A stretch of 64,000 nucleotides of DNA, taken from positions 1 through 64,000 of the forward strand of contig CAWZYQ010000002.1 of assembly GCA_963966275.1 (NCBI GenBank). The letters are read 5' to 3'. Numbering within the stretch: position 1 is the first letter of the stretch; each line of letters opens with the position of its first letter. The translations under genes and the position numbers were made by a program. The notes under the pieces were generated by a model, which saw nothing but the letters and a program-made list of their open reading frames with translations, ran no database searches and was not told the DNA's origin. This document shows, piece after piece, positions 18,640-27,837 of the stretch. Source of the DNA: UBA10427 sp003500135. GTDB lineage: Bacteria > Bacteroidota > Bacteroidia > Cytophagales > Cyclobacteriaceae.

Positions 18640-19731
18640 ATGTTGGCAAATGCAAGAGTTGTAGCTTTATTGCTGGCACTTTCAGTAGCTGTTATTACTA
18701 CTTCATTCCTTACTTTAGTGGAAGGTATTTCACTTATCACGCTTATCTTGTGTTTTGTCCTTTCATTTTCAAGTTCTTACATCCTATCATTTATCACACT
18801 TGAGTTTTTCATTTTTGGCGAGATTAACAAAATATATGATCGCCTGAATGCACTTAAAAGTGAAAACCTGTCACGTATTCAATTCCAACAACGCAAAAGA
18901 GGAGGATCGAACCCGATATCTAAAATAAACGACGAGATTTTCACCTATGCCGAAGTAAAACAAAGGGAAATAGAAGAGCTCAAGCGTTCAGAAGAATTTC
19001 GTCGACAATTTATAGCTGATATTTCGCATGAGCTGAAAACACCAATTTTTGCTGCTCAGGGATTTGTACATACCTTACTTGATGGCGCTGTGAAAGATAA
19101 GACAGTAAGGACAAAATTTTTGAAAAAGGCAGCTAAATCGCTGGATGGACTGGACACCTTAGTACAGGATTTGTTGACGATTTCTCAAATGGAAACGGGT
19201 ACCATCAAAATGCAATTCAGCCATTTTAATTTATATAAGCTCATCTGCGAGGTTTTTGATCAGTTCGAAAGTAAAGCAGATAAAAAAGACATTCAGCTTA
19301 TGATGGATGCCAATATAGATAAAGAGGCCTTCGTTTATGCTGATGAAGAGAAAATCTACAGGGTATTGCTGAACTTAATTTCTAATGCTTTAAAATACAA
19401 AAGGGAAGAAGAAGCAAGTTTTGTAACTATTAATGCACAAAGAACCGGTGATGGCTGGGTAGAGGTAAATGTAGCGGATAATGGTGTGGGCATTCCGAAA
19501 GAAGATATCATGCGCATATTCGAGCGTTTTTACCGCGTTGATAAATCGAGATCTAAAGACAAAGGTGGTACGGGACTGGGTTTGTCCATAGTAAAACACG
19601 TGTTAGAAAAACATAACTCCAACATTAAAGTCATTAGCCAGGTGGGCAAAGGGTCTGTGTTTTACTTCAAATTAAAAGAAGGTAAACCCGAAGAAATAGG
19701 TATGGAACTGGAAAAAACGGCCAAACCTTAA
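18640..19731 (+). CDS. Sensor histidine kinase (PhoR-like), partner of the preceding regulator
   Basis: A 363-residue membrane kinase. Two adjacent N-terminal transmembrane helices (about 5-26 and 32-58) leave almost no periplasmic sensor. A HisKA domain follows with His130 in FIADISHELKTP. The HATPase_c domain (about 235-350) has the N box NLISNALKYK, the G1 box VADNGVGIP, the F box IFERFYRVDKSRS and the G2 box GGTGLGLSIVKHV. It is translated directly after its response regulator. The lack of an extracellular sensor suggests that it senses membrane or cytoplasmic cues. Confidence 0.93.
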   Translation: MLANARVVALLLALSVAVITTSFLTLVEGISLITLILCFVLSFSSSYILSFITLEFFIFGEINKIYDRLNALKSENLSRIQFQQRKRGGSNPISKINDEIFTYAEVKQREIEELKRSEEFRRQFIADISHELKTPIFAAQGFVHTLLDGAVKDKTVRTKFLKKAAKSLDGLDTLVQDLLTISQMETGTIKMQFSHFNLYKLICEVFDQFESKADKKDIQLMMDANIDKEAFVYADEEKIYRVLLNLISNALKYKREEEASFVTINAQRTGDGWVEVNVADNGVGIPKEDIMRIFERFYRVDKSRSKDKGGTGLGLSIVKHVLEKHNSNIKVISQVGKGSVFYFKLKEGKPEEIGMELEKTAKP

Positions 19732-20036
19732 AGTTTATACCTATTCCAGTCCCGAATTATTGATCATTTCTTAATTATCCCTATATATTCTTTCTATGTA
19801 CAAGGAAACAGAATATGTTAGACCGACAGCCATCATGAGGGCTATCAAAAAAAAATTGCGATTAAAAAAAGCATAACACATTTAAATTTGGTTGTAAAAT
19901 CTCATTTCAAGGACATCAAAAAAAATCAATATTCGCAAAAATCTTGTGATGTAAGGGTTTTATCAAAACACAACTTTTATAAACCTCTGTAAAACAAGTA
20001 AATATGCATGAAATACTGAAGTGACAATTGCAATTT
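19732..20036. other. Intergenic stretch, nothing recognised
   Basis: About 300 AT-rich bases between the kinase and the pseudouridine synthase. A weak stem AGCC-ATCATGA-GGCT near 19832 is followed by A rather than T and does not look like a terminator for either strand. No open frame or promoter match convinces. Confidence 0.5.
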
Positions 20037-20750
20037 ATGAAAAAAATTGATTTACACAAATTAATCCTATTTGAAAACGATGATTTCCTGGTGGCCAACA
20101 AGCCTTCGGGGGTAGCTACACTTGAAGACAGGGCGAGTAACATCAATATGCTGGAAGAGGTACGAAAGATCCATAAAAAGGCAAGTGCATGTCACCGGAT
20201 TGACAAAGAAACCAGCGGGGTTCTGGCATTCGCCAAAAACCCGGAGGCTTACCGCCATCTCAATTTACAATTCGAGCATCGACATGTGGTAAAAGTATAT
20301 CATGCCATGGTCGATGGGGTAGTGGAATATGATGGGGAAGAATGTCAAATGCCATTAAAAACTTCTTCATCAGGTTACGTTAAAATTGACCCGATGGAAG
20401 GCAAAGAGGCGTATACTATTTTTAATTCTCTAAAGTTGTTTAAGTCACATACGCTGGTTGAGTGCTGGCCATATACCGGCCGCATGCACCAAATAAGGGT
20501 CCATCTTTCATATCTGGGCAGCCCAATCACTGCCGATCATACCTATGGAGGCAAAGATTTCTATTTATCTTCATATAAGAGGGACTTTAATGTAAAAAAA
20601 TGGACTGAAGAAAGGCCGTTAATCAGTCGATTAGCTCTACACGCACACTCCCTAAGCTTTGATTTGATGAATGGCGAAAAGGTCAAAGTAGAAGCGCCCT
20701 ATCCAAAGGATCTTAAGGCGTTGTTACATCAAATGAAGAAATACTCATAA
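20037..20750 (+). CDS. RluA-family RNA pseudouridine synthase
   Basis: A 237-residue RluA-type synthase without an S4 domain. The catalytic Asp56 lies in ACHRIDKETSGVLAFAK, the motif II of the family. YHAMVDGVV and GRMHQIRVHLSYLGSPITADHTYGG give motif III. It converts uridines of rRNA or tRNA to pseudouridine; which positions cannot be said, and RluD-, RluA- or TruC-type targets are all possible. I take the ATG at 20037 over a TTG at 20028. Confidence 0.9.
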   Translation: MKKIDLHKLILFENDDFLVANKPSGVATLEDRASNINMLEEVRKIHKKASACHRIDKETSGVLAFAKNPEAYRHLNLQFEHRHVVKVYHAMVDGVVEYDGEECQMPLKTSSSGYVKIDPMEGKEAYTIFNSLKLFKSHTLVECWPYTGRMHQIRVHLSYLGSPITADHTYGGKDFYLSSYKRDFNVKKWTEERPLISRLALHAHSLSFDLMNGEKVKVEAPYPKDLKALLHQMKKYS

Positions 20751-20788
20751 AAAAGAAGAGAAGGCATTCTAAAAAAGAATACCTTCTC
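20748..20788 (-). terminator. Terminator of candidate RNA B
   Basis: On the minus strand GAGAAGGTATTC (20777-20788) pairs with GAATGCCTTCTC (20758-20769), one mismatch, followed by TTCTTTTTTATG. On the plus strand the stem is followed by ATCAACC, so it does not act as a terminator for the upstream synthase gene. Confidence 0.7.
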
Positions 20789-20843
20789 ATCAACCAAACC
20801 CAAAAATTAAACAGCCATGAAATAAAGGGATTTACATCCTTTG
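20748..20843 (-). ncRNA. Candidate short RNA B (about 95 nt), related to candidate RNA A
   Basis: On the minus strand TATATTTG (20848-20855) fits the TANNTTTG -7 element. A hairpin begins just downstream (AAAGGAT with ATCCCTTT, one bulge). A linker containing ATTTTTGGGTTTGG follows, then a strong terminator (20748-20788). The layout of promoter, small hairpin, GGGTTT linker and terminator equals that of candidate RNA A, and ATTTTTGGGTTT is shared exactly. Neighbouring genes are both on the plus strand, so this minus-strand unit is independent. No coding potential is seen. Function is unknown. Confidence 0.45.
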
Positions 20844-21008
20844 ATTTCAAATATATATACGACAGGGCTACAAGAAGTGACTAAAAAAATCTAATGTATT
20901 CGATTAAATGTTTTAAATACTGTACCAACTGCTTATATCCACTGATGAATGCTATATCTGCGTACGAAATTAAAAATGTATTTCTCCTAGGCTTTTTTTT
21001 ATAAATGG

Positions 21009-21055
21009 TTGGATTTCTGTGAAATAAACTCTATTTTTGCGTCCCGATTTTCGGG
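21009..21055 (+). promoter_or_regulatory. Promoter and leader hairpin of the rplM operon
   Basis: TTG (21009-21011), 20 bases and TATTTTTG (21032-21039) form a good promoter. A hairpin CCCGA / TCGGG (21043-21055) lies at the very start of the transcript. It may serve in ribosomal-protein feedback control, as leaders of L13 operons do in related bacteria; that role is inferred. Confidence 0.6.
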
Positions 21056-21094
21056 AAATAGTAATTGTTCAATTCTAATAAAGTTAAATTATTT

Positions 21095-21538
21095 GTGGAT
21101 ACTTTAAGTTTTAAGACCCAATCATCTAATAGCGCTACCATCGAAAAGGGGTGGGTAGTAGTAAATGGTGAGAACATGGTCTTAGGTCGTCTTGCAAGCC
21201 AGGTTGCTCGGATAATAAGAGGAAAGCACAAGGCCAGCTACACTCCCCATGTAGACTGTGGTGACAGAGTGATTGTCATCAACGCAGACAAAATCAGATT
21301 AACAGGAAAAAAGTGGGATGCCAAAGAGTATATCAGACATACCGGGTATCCTGGTGGGCAAAGAAGGACTACTGCCAGGGAAATGAAGGCAAAGTCTTCT
21401 ACCTTACTGGTCGAAAACGCAGTCAGAGGAATGCTGCCTAAAAACAGATTGGGCAGACAGTTATTCAAAAATTTATTTGTGTACGAAGGTGCCGAGCATC
21501 CTCATGAAGCTCAGAAACCTCAGGAAATAAAATTTTAA
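21095..21538 (+). CDS. rplM: Ribosomal protein L13
   Basis: A 147-residue L13 of the large subunit. Signatures are VLGRLASQVARIIRGKHKASYTPHVDCGD, INADKIRLTGKKWDAKEYIRHTGYPGG and RGMLPKNRLGRQLFKNLFVYEGAEHPHEAQ. The start is the GTG at 21095, because homologues in this phylum begin with (M)DTLSFKT; an upstream TTG would add ten unrelated residues. First gene of the ribosomal operon. Confidence 0.95.
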   Translation: MDTLSFKTQSSNSATIEKGWVVVNGENMVLGRLASQVARIIRGKHKASYTPHVDCGDRVIVINADKIRLTGKKWDAKEYIRHTGYPGGQRRTTAREMKAKSSTLLVENAVRGMLPKNRLGRQLFKNLFVYEGAEHPHEAQKPQEIKF

Positions 21539-21543
21539 TTTGA

Positions 21544-21930
21544 ATGGATACAATAAATACAATAGGAAGAAGAAAATCCTCTGTTGCGAGAGTTTACCTT
21601 TCCGATGGAAAAGGTGATATCACCGTTAATGGTAAGCCTTTGAAGGAATACTTCCCTGCGGAAGTGCTACAAATTATCGTACAACAGCCTTTTGATGTTT
21701 TAGACAAAGAAGGTCAGTATGATGTAAACATCACTGTTAGGGGTGGCGGCCCTACTGGACAGGCGGAAGCCATCCGAATGGCCATCTCCAGGGCGCTTAC
21801 CGAGGTAGATGCCGAAAACAGACCTGCATTGAAAAAAGAAGGTTTCCTTACCAGAGACCCGAGAATGGTAGAAAGGAAGAAATACGGACGCAGGAAAGCA
21901 CGAAGAAGATTCCAGTTCAGTAAACGTTAA
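21544..21930 (+). CDS. rpsI: Ribosomal protein S9
   Basis: A 128-residue S9 of the small subunit. The ends are diagnostic: [14 protein letters not shown] at the start and [17 protein letters not shown] at the C-terminus, whose last arginine reaches the P-site tRNA. The middle [19 protein letters not shown] is also standard. It starts 5 bases after rplM, the usual L13-S9 pair. Confidence 0.97.
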   Translation: MDTINTIGRRKSSVARVYLSDGKGDITVNGKPLKEYFPAEVLQIIVQQPFDVLDKEGQYDVNITVRGGGPTGQAEAIRMAISRALTEVDAENRPALKKEGFLTRDPRMVERKKYGRRKARRRFQFSKR

Positions 21931-21956
21931 TGTAGTAGTAATTCAATTCGAGATTA

Positions 21957-22742
21957 ATGAGTAAATTAGAATATAAAGACCTACTAGATGCCGGTGTACA
22001 TTTTGGTCACCTTACCAGAAAATGGGATCCGAGAATGGCTCCTTACATTTTCATGGAAAAAAACGGCATCCACATCATCGACCTTAACAAAACACTGGCT
22101 TGTCTGCAGGAAGCGCAGGACGCAATACGCGCTACGGTAAGGTCAGGCAGAAAAGTTATGTTTGTGGCCACAAAAAAGCAGGCCAAAGATGTAGTGGCAG
22201 AAGAAGCCAGAAGGCTTAAAATGCCTTTCGTAACCGAAAGATGGTTGGGTGGAATGCTCACCAATTTTGCCACAATCAGAAAATCGCTCAAGAAAATGTC
22301 ATCAATTGATAAATTGATGAAAGACGAGGCATATTTAAACCTCGCAAAAAGAGAGCGATTGATGATCTCAAGGGAAAAGGAAAAACTGGAAAGAACACTT
22401 GGTGGTATTGCTGACCTTACCAGGTTACCGGCTGCCCTATTCGTGGTTGACATCAAAAAAGAACATATCGCGATCAAAGAAGCGCAGAAATTAAACATTC
22501 CGGTATTTGCCATGGTAGATACCAATTCCAACCCTGAAGCAGTTGACTTTCCGATCCCGGCTAATGACGACGCCTGGAAGTCAATCAATATCATTACCAA
22601 AGCGGTTGCTTCGGCAGTGGAACAGGGCTTAATGGAGCGCAAAAAAGATAAAGACGAGGCCAAATTGAACGAAGAAGCTGAAAGCAAAAAAGCAGCTGAC
22701 GAAAAAAAGACAGTTGAGGCCGACGAAAAAGGAAAAGAATAA
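21957..22742 (+). CDS. rpsB: Ribosomal protein S2
   Basis: A 261-residue S2. The N-terminal [19 protein letters not shown], the central [23 protein letters not shown] and [25 protein letters not shown] are conserved. The C-terminus has an acidic/lysine tail (about 225-261) that is longer than in E. coli. It follows rpsI by 26 bases and is followed by a hairpin terminator before tsf. Confidence 0.97.
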   Translation: MSKLEYKDLLDAGVHFGHLTRKWDPRMAPYIFMEKNGIHIIDLNKTLACLQEAQDAIRATVRSGRKVMFVATKKQAKDVVAEEARRLKMPFVTERWLGGMLTNFATIRKSLKKMSSIDKLMKDEAYLNLAKRERLMISREKEKLERTLGGIADLTRLPAALFVVDIKKEHIAIKEAQKLNIPVFAMVDTNSNPEAVDFPIPANDDAWKSINIITKAVASAVEQGLMERKKDKDEAKLNEEAESKKAADEKKTVEADEKGKE

Positions 22743-22763
22743 ATTATTCTATAAAAAATGAGC

Positions 22764-22808
22764 AAAAATTGAACATCGGACATTTTGCACTGGTGTTCAA
22801 TTTTTTTG
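22764..22808 (+). terminator. Terminator or attenuator between rpsB and tsf
   Basis: AAAAATTGAACA (22764-22775) pairs perfectly with TGTTCAATTTTT (22794-22805), and T continues to 22807. Because tsf is usually co-transcribed with rpsB, this hairpin may only partly stop transcription and so set the S2 to EF-Ts ratio. Confidence 0.75.
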
Positions 22809-22843
22809 TTTAATCATCAAAACAAATTAACCCCCTTTAGAAA

Positions 22844-23674
22844 ATGGCAATTACAGCTCAAGAAGTAAACAAACTCAGAAAAATGACCGGTGCCGGTATG
22901 ATGGATTGCAAAAAGGCATTGGTTGAAGCGGACGGTGATTTTGACAAAGCGATTGAGATCCTTAGGAAAAAAGGTCAGAAAGTATCAGAAAAAAGACAGG
23001 ATAGAGAAACCACCGAAGGCTCTGTATTTATAAAAACCAATGACGATTCATCTAAAGCATTTTTAATTGCTCTTGGATGCGAAACCGATTTTGTGGCCAA
23101 GAACGAAGAGTTCACCTCTTTGGGTCAGTCAATACTCGATGCTGCCTATAACGAGTCGCCGGCAGATGTTGCAGCTCTAAAAGCTACATCCCTGAATGGC
23201 CTTACCGTAGAAGATAAATTAGTGGAATTTATCGGAAAGATAGGAGAGAAAATACACATAGTAGCATACGAAGTGTTGGAAGGCGAAACTGTTGTTCCTT
23301 ATATCCACTCCAACAGCAAATTAGGCGTGTTAGTTGCCTTAAAAGGTGCTAATGGCGCCGATATTGATGATGCCGGCAAAGATGTTGCAATGCAAATTGC
23401 TGCCATGAACCCGGTTGGGGTAGACAAAGATGATGTTGACCCCACAGTTGTGGAAAAAGAAAAGCAAATTGGCAGAGAACAAGCTTTGGCTGAAGGTAAG
23501 CCTGAAAATATTGTCGACAAAATTGCTGAAGGTAAACTGAACAAGTTTTTCAAAGACAATACCTTGTTGAACCAGGCATTTGTTAAAGATAATTCAATGA
23601 CAATAGCCAAATATCTTGATTCTGTACAAAAAGGACTTACCGTATCTGCTTTCAAACGCGTTTCAATCGGTTAG
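22844..23674 (+). CDS. tsf: Translation elongation factor Ts
   Basis: A 276-residue EF-Ts, the nucleotide exchange factor of EF-Tu. The N-terminal UBA-like domain has VNKLRKMTGAGMMDCKKALVEADGDFDKAIEILRKKG. The core has the FLIALGCETDFVAKNEEF motif that contacts EF-Tu, and the C-terminal part IVDKIAEGKLNKFFKDNTLLNQAFVKD. Normal length. It lies 101 bases after rpsB with a terminator-like hairpin between. Confidence 0.97.
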   Translation: MAITAQEVNKLRKMTGAGMMDCKKALVEADGDFDKAIEILRKKGQKVSEKRQDRETTEGSVFIKTNDDSSKAFLIALGCETDFVAKNEEFTSLGQSILDAAYNESPADVAALKATSLNGLTVEDKLVEFIGKIGEKIHIVAYEVLEGETVVPYIHSNSKLGVLVALKGANGADIDDAGKDVAMQIAAMNPVGVDKDDVDPTVVEKEKQIGREQALAEGKPENIVDKIAEGKLNKFFKDNTLLNQAFVKDNSMTIAKYLDSVQKGLTVSAFKRVSIG

Positions 23675-23698
23675 TGGATCAATAGAATTGATAACAAT

Positions 23699-23728
23699 AA
23701 AGGAGGTGGATTTCACCTCTTTTTTTAT
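23699..23728 (+). terminator. Terminator of tsf
   Basis: GAGGTG / CACCTC with loop GATTT, followed by seven T. It may weakly serve the convergent small gene too. Confidence 0.8.
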
Positions 23729-23734
23729 TTCCAG

Positions 23735-23947
23735 TCAGTCCCAGTCGAACCCATAGATCATCAATAGAATTGCCAGCGACCCGGCACCATATGCCAGCGT
23801 AATCAAATCCAGCTCGTTGCTCTGGTGAAAGGCCAGGTTAAACTCTGATTTTATGATGTAATACAATACGGCCAGAATAGCGGTAAGCTGCCATACTCTG
23901 ATCAATACCGGTTTATCAAACAGGAAAATTTTTTTGAGCCAGTTCAT
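23735..23947 (-). CDS. Small membrane protein of unknown function (70 aa)
   Basis: I do not recognise it by name. It has two hydrophobic segments, about 18-32 (WQLTAILAVLYYII) and 47-66 (LITLAYGAGSLAILLMIYGF), joined by a short polar loop. The N-terminus is positively charged (NWLKKIFLFDKP), suggesting that it stays in the cytoplasm. The frame starts at an ATG and ends at the tsf terminator. Similar small proteins are common in Cytophagales as far as I know, but I cannot give a function. Confidence 0.6.
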   Translation of the reverse strand: MNWLKKIFLFDKPVLIRVWQLTAILAVLYYIIKSEFNLAFHQSNELDLITLAYGAGSLAILLMIYGFDWD

Positions 23948-24014
23948 ATTTTATAAAATAAAAAATGTGCTTAAAAGAAGCGCCTTTTTGATTCATTCAC
24001 AATCATTTCGAGCG

Positions 24015-24446
24015 CTAATTTTGGTGAAGAAAGTCCTTATTGATAAGCTTATCTTCCAGCTCCCGGTAATCAACTGACTTTACAATATATTCGTTCACTC
24101 CCGAGAATGTACTAAGCAATGGCATCATAGGGTGGCTTAACGCTGTCAGGCCGATCACATCTATATTATTACCTCTTCTTTTTTCTAAAATTCGTAGCTG
24201 CTGGGTAAATTCAAAACCATTCATTACGGGCATATTAAGATTTACCAGTACTACGTCATAATCAAAAAATTTCAACATCCGCAATCCTTCTGTTGCTGTA
24301 TTGGCCATGTCTACCTGCTCGGTCCATTTATCAATTCTCTTTTTTATGATCATGAGAGCAGCAGGGTCTTCCTCAACCTAAAGTACTTTTAGTGACTTTT
24401 GAGTGACAAAGGGCGCTACTACATTTCCTAAAACAGCATGTAACAT
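24015..24446 (-). pseudogene. Response regulator receiver gene with an in-frame TAG
   Basis: Read from the ATG at 24446, the frame gives a receiver domain whose first strand is KVL-stop-VEEDPAALM: a TAG at 24378-24380 replaces one hydrophobic residue just before the acidic pocket. After the stop the domain is intact: VVLVNLNMPVMNGFEF (the phosphoacceptor position is Asn instead of Asp), IDVIGLTALSHP, and EYIVKSVDYRELEDKL with the conserved Lys. The surviving frame after the stop (from 24353) would lack the first strand and acidic residues. A single base change (TTG or TTA to TAG) explains it. The Asn at the phosphorylation site suggests that it had already lost phosphotransfer or was a pseudo-receiver. 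Confidence 0.75.
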
Positions 24447-24724
24447 ATTAATAAAATGTTTTTTTGCTATTGTTACATTAATAGTACCGTTTAATTATTC
24501 ATAATTGCATTGTTGTGTTTAGATGGACAGTCCAAAATATTCCATGAATTTCTTTAATATTTCCATAAATGATTTGATACAAAGGTCTGATATAAAATCA
24601 AATTATTTAAGCTGTTTGTCCCATATTGAAACACATTAATCAATCAGAAAATGGAAAGCATCTTTTATGACATTCCTAAATTATTGTCTATTTTAGGGCA
24701 GAAGTGGATTCTTATTCCAGTTAA

Positions 24725-26557
24725 ATGCACCAAATAAAAGAATTAAATATTCTTATTATTCTTGTCTTATTATGGACAGCCCCCGCAAATGCTCAAAGTG
24801 ATACTACGACCAGTATCGAAGTATCTATTAATGAATCGATTGACAGTATTGAATTTTACTATCGCAAGGGTAAAATATTTTATAAAGACGGCAACTATTC
24901 ATCGGCACTCGATATGTTTTTCAAATCTTTCGTTGCGGCCGAAGAAATTGATGACCTTGATTATCAATCGCGTTGCTCCAACAACATTGCCGCCATTTGG
25001 TACCAGCTTGGCGATAAAGATAAGGCTTTCGAATACTTCCGAAAATCCTTTACAATCGATTCACTAATACAGGACAAAGAAGGAATGTCAAAATCGATGA
25101 ATAATCTGGCCATCCTTCTAAATGAAATGCAATCATACGATAGTGCAATTGATTACTATAAGAGGTCAATAGAGATCAAAAAGGAACTGGATGATAAAGA
25201 TGGCCTCGCCGCCTCCTACAACAATGCAGGACTGGTATATTACAAAATGGGCAATTGCCAAAAGGCGCTACAATATTTTTCCACTTCAATTAAGATCAGT
25301 AAATCAATTGATGATAACTGGAGCGTGGCCAATACACTGGGAAATATTGGGCGTTGCTACCGTAAAATGAAAAATTATACCAAGGCGATTGTCAACTTAA
25401 ATCTGAGTATGCAACTGGCCCGGGAGATCAATGCCCACGATATCCTTTTGGAATCTTATGAATATCTAACAGCTTGTTACGAAGAAACAGACCAGTTTAG
25501 AAAGGCATATGAAATGCAGACAAAATACTATGACCTTAAGGATTCTGTATTATCTGCCAGGCAAAAAGAAATGGTGGAGGAGATACAGGCCAAGTATAAA
25601 TCGGCAGAAAAAGAAAAGGAAAATGCATTGCTGAAAGAAGAGAAGAGCAGAAGAGATGCGGCGCTGTCGCAACAGCGTATTTTAACCATTGCCATTTTTA
25701 CGGCTTTGTTTTTTACAATAATTATTATAATGCTGCTCCTTAAAAACAATAAAGAGAGAAAAAGAGCATTCGGTTTACTCAAACTTCGGAATGACGATAT
25801 TGAAACCAAGAACAGGCAAATGGCTGTTTTGAATGAGCAGGTGAGCAAGAAAAATAAGGAACTTGAATCCCTTAATCAGGTGAAAGATAAGCTGTTTTCG
25901 ATCATTTCTCATGAAATAAAAGCGCCACTTAACAGCCTTACAGTGGTACTTACACTTTTTGAGAATAAAAGACTGCAACCCGAAGAGCTTCAAAAGCTCA
26001 CGCATGAATTGATGATCAAGTTGTCAAATACAACGGCGTTTTTGAATAATATCTTTCAATGGGCAAGGAGTCAAATGAGTGGCATTGTACCGGAGAAACA
26101 ACAGGTCTCGCCTTCTAAAATCTGTGATGAAGTGATTGCCAACCTGGATATGATGGCTCAAAACAAAAACATAATTCTAAAAAATACCATTCCGAACAAT
26201 GTAATCGTAAATGCAGATCCTGAAATGTTAAGATTAGTTTTTCGTAATCTTATCTCCAATGCCATAAAATTTTCATTTGAAGAAGGCAACATTCATATAT
26301 CCGCACAATCCGATAATGAAATATGTCAGTTTAATGTGCAGGATTACGGAACAGGCATAGATGATGATGTTAAACACACAATTTTTAATGGCCATTTCTT
26401 TTCATCAATGGGTACCAAACACGAAAAGGGGACGGGGCTTGGCTTAATGCTGTGTAAAGAATTCATTGAAAAACATGGAGGAAAAATTTGGGTAGAGAGT
26501 GTGAAAAACAATGGTAGCGTATTTAGTTTTACAATACCTGAGACCAACTGTCCCTGA
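24725..26557 (+). CDS. TPR-containing sensor histidine kinase
   Basis: A 610-residue kinase in the layout common in Cytophagales. A signal peptide ends near APANAQ (about 24). Five or more tetratricopeptide repeats (about 35-270, for example YYRKGKIFYKDGNYSSALDMFFKS) lie in the periplasm. A coiled coil (about 275-318) and a transmembrane helix (about 319-340) follow. HisKA has His396 in FSIISHEIKAPLNSL. The HATPase domain has NLISNAIKFS, VQDYGTGIDDD and KGTGLGLMLCKEF. It stands alone; the nearest receiver gene, on the opposite strand upstream, is broken. Signals may be peptides or proteins bound by the repeats. Confidence 0.93.
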   Translation: MHQIKELNILIILVLLWTAPANAQSDTTTSIEVSINESIDSIEFYYRKGKIFYKDGNYSSALDMFFKSFVAAEEIDDLDYQSRCSNNIAAIWYQLGDKDKAFEYFRKSFTIDSLIQDKEGMSKSMNNLAILLNEMQSYDSAIDYYKRSIEIKKELDDKDGLAASYNNAGLVYYKMGNCQKALQYFSTSIKISKSIDDNWSVANTLGNIGRCYRKMKNYTKAIVNLNLSMQLAREINAHDILLESYEYLTACYEETDQFRKAYEMQTKYYDLKDSVLSARQKEMVEEIQAKYKSAEKEKENALLKEEKSRRDAALSQQRILTIAIFTALFFTIIIIMLLLKNNKERKRAFGLLKLRNDDIETKNRQMAVLNEQVSKKNKELESLNQVKDKLFSIISHEIKAPLNSLTVVLTLFENKRLQPEELQKLTHELMIKLSNTTAFLNNIFQWARSQMSGIVPEKQQVSPSKICDEVIANLDMMAQNKNIILKNTIPNNVIVNADPEMLRLVFRNLISNAIKFSFEEGNIHISAQSDNEICQFNVQDYGTGIDDDVKHTIFNGHFFSSMGTKHEKGTGLGLMLCKEFIEKHGGKIWVESVKNNGSVFSFTIPETNCP

Positions 26558-26573
26558 TCAAATTTAGGCTTCA

Positions 26574-27599
26574 ATGAAAGAGAAAGAACCAATTGAATTG
26601 GGATTGCCAGGAACCTGGCTCAGTTTTCCATTTGGTCATAGTGAACGGGTTCGTTGGGGGCGCAAATGATTACTTGTGGCCGGGTGGCTTGTAGCGCTTC
26701 CGGTTCCTGTTATTATTTATTATGCCAACTCCTGGAACTGGATCGTAATATCAAATATTTTATTAGGGGTGAATCAGGCGCTTACCTGGCCAAGTACGGT
26801 TGTAATGAAAACAGATCTTATAGGGTTCCGACAAAGAGGCCGGGCTATGGGGATCAACGAATTGCTAGGATATGTTGTGGTGGGCTCCATGGCCTATCCC
26901 ACCGAGGCGTCGGCCAAGCAATATGGATATCGGGACACTTTATTCTTTGTTGGGATAGTACTTGCCCTGATCGGCCTGGCATTGTCATATTTTTTGTTAA
27001 AAGACACACATCAGCATGTCCAAAAAGAACAGGAAGACCGTGGGCATGCCATATTGGAAAGCGTAATTAAAGAAACAACCTGTAAAAACCCAGGTTTGGG
27101 TTCCATTACCCAGGCAGGTTTGGTAAATAATCTTAATGATGGTTTGGTATGGGATGTTCTGCCGGTTTTACTCATCCAACTTGAATTCAATTATAAGGAA
27201 ATCGGAAAATTAGTGGCAGTATTCCCTTTAGTATGGGGCTTTTTTCAGGTTATTACCTGCAAACTTTCCGATCATTTGAATAAGAAATATATGTTGGTAT
27301 TCGGTATGTTGATGCATGGAGTAGCCCTGGCACGACACTGGAAGGGCGAGTCATTCAACGAGTCCTTTATTTATTCTGTTTTACGGGGGCTCGCTACAGC
27401 CATTGTTTTTCCTACCTTTCTTTCGGCAATTTCATATTATGTTTCGCCAGGTCAATGGGCTGCATCAATAGGTGTATTCAGACTTTGGCCGGATTTGGGT
27501 TATGCATTCGGCACACTTTTATCGGGTAGTATTGCAGATTTGTTCGGTGTTGAATTTGCCGTATTGAGCATAGCCCTCGTCACGTTTTATCTGCTTTGA
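26574..27599 (+). pseudogene. Broken MFS transporter gene
   Basis: An ATG at 26574 opens MKEKEPIELGLPGTWLSF, a transporter-like N-terminus. A frameshift near 26624 moves the match to another frame (HLVIVNGFVGG, the first membrane helix). The following helices are then missing, and the frame from 26676 (GTG) continues with AGWLVALPVPVIIYYA and about eight further helices of a major facilitator protein (RGRAMGINELLGYVVVGS is the conserved loop region). The chain stops early after FYLL. A frameshift plus a deletion of roughly 90 codons make an active transporter unlikely. Confidence 0.75.
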
Positions 27600-27837
27600 T
27601 TATCCAATTAAGAATGGCGATACAGAGTTGAATTAAATGCAGATAAATTGATTAAACTGTTTTTAAAAGTACAATTACCTTTGAATGGAGCGATTGACTG
27701 AATATAGGACCGTAACATCATTTTTATTACGCTCTAAATCCGGACATCCAATATATGGTATTGTAAGGTAGTGGTTCAATCCAATGCATCGCGTCAGTTG
27801 ATGCAGATATATAAACTAATCACTTGATATTTTTTAG

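Noticed and set aside
19830..19865. Stem AGCC-ATCATGA-GGCT as terminator of the PhoR-like kinase
   Set aside because: It is followed by A rather than T on the plus strand, and the stem has only 4-5 pairs.
20751..20790. Hairpin read as the terminator of the pseudouridine synthase gene
   Set aside because: On the plus strand the stem is followed by ATCAACC; the T run is only on the minus strand, so it belongs to the RNA candidate on that strand.
22043..22783. Long 246-codon minus-strand frame over rpsB
   Set aside because: It mirrors the conserved S2 gene; its length comes from codon bias, and the product is serine-rich without homology that I recognise.
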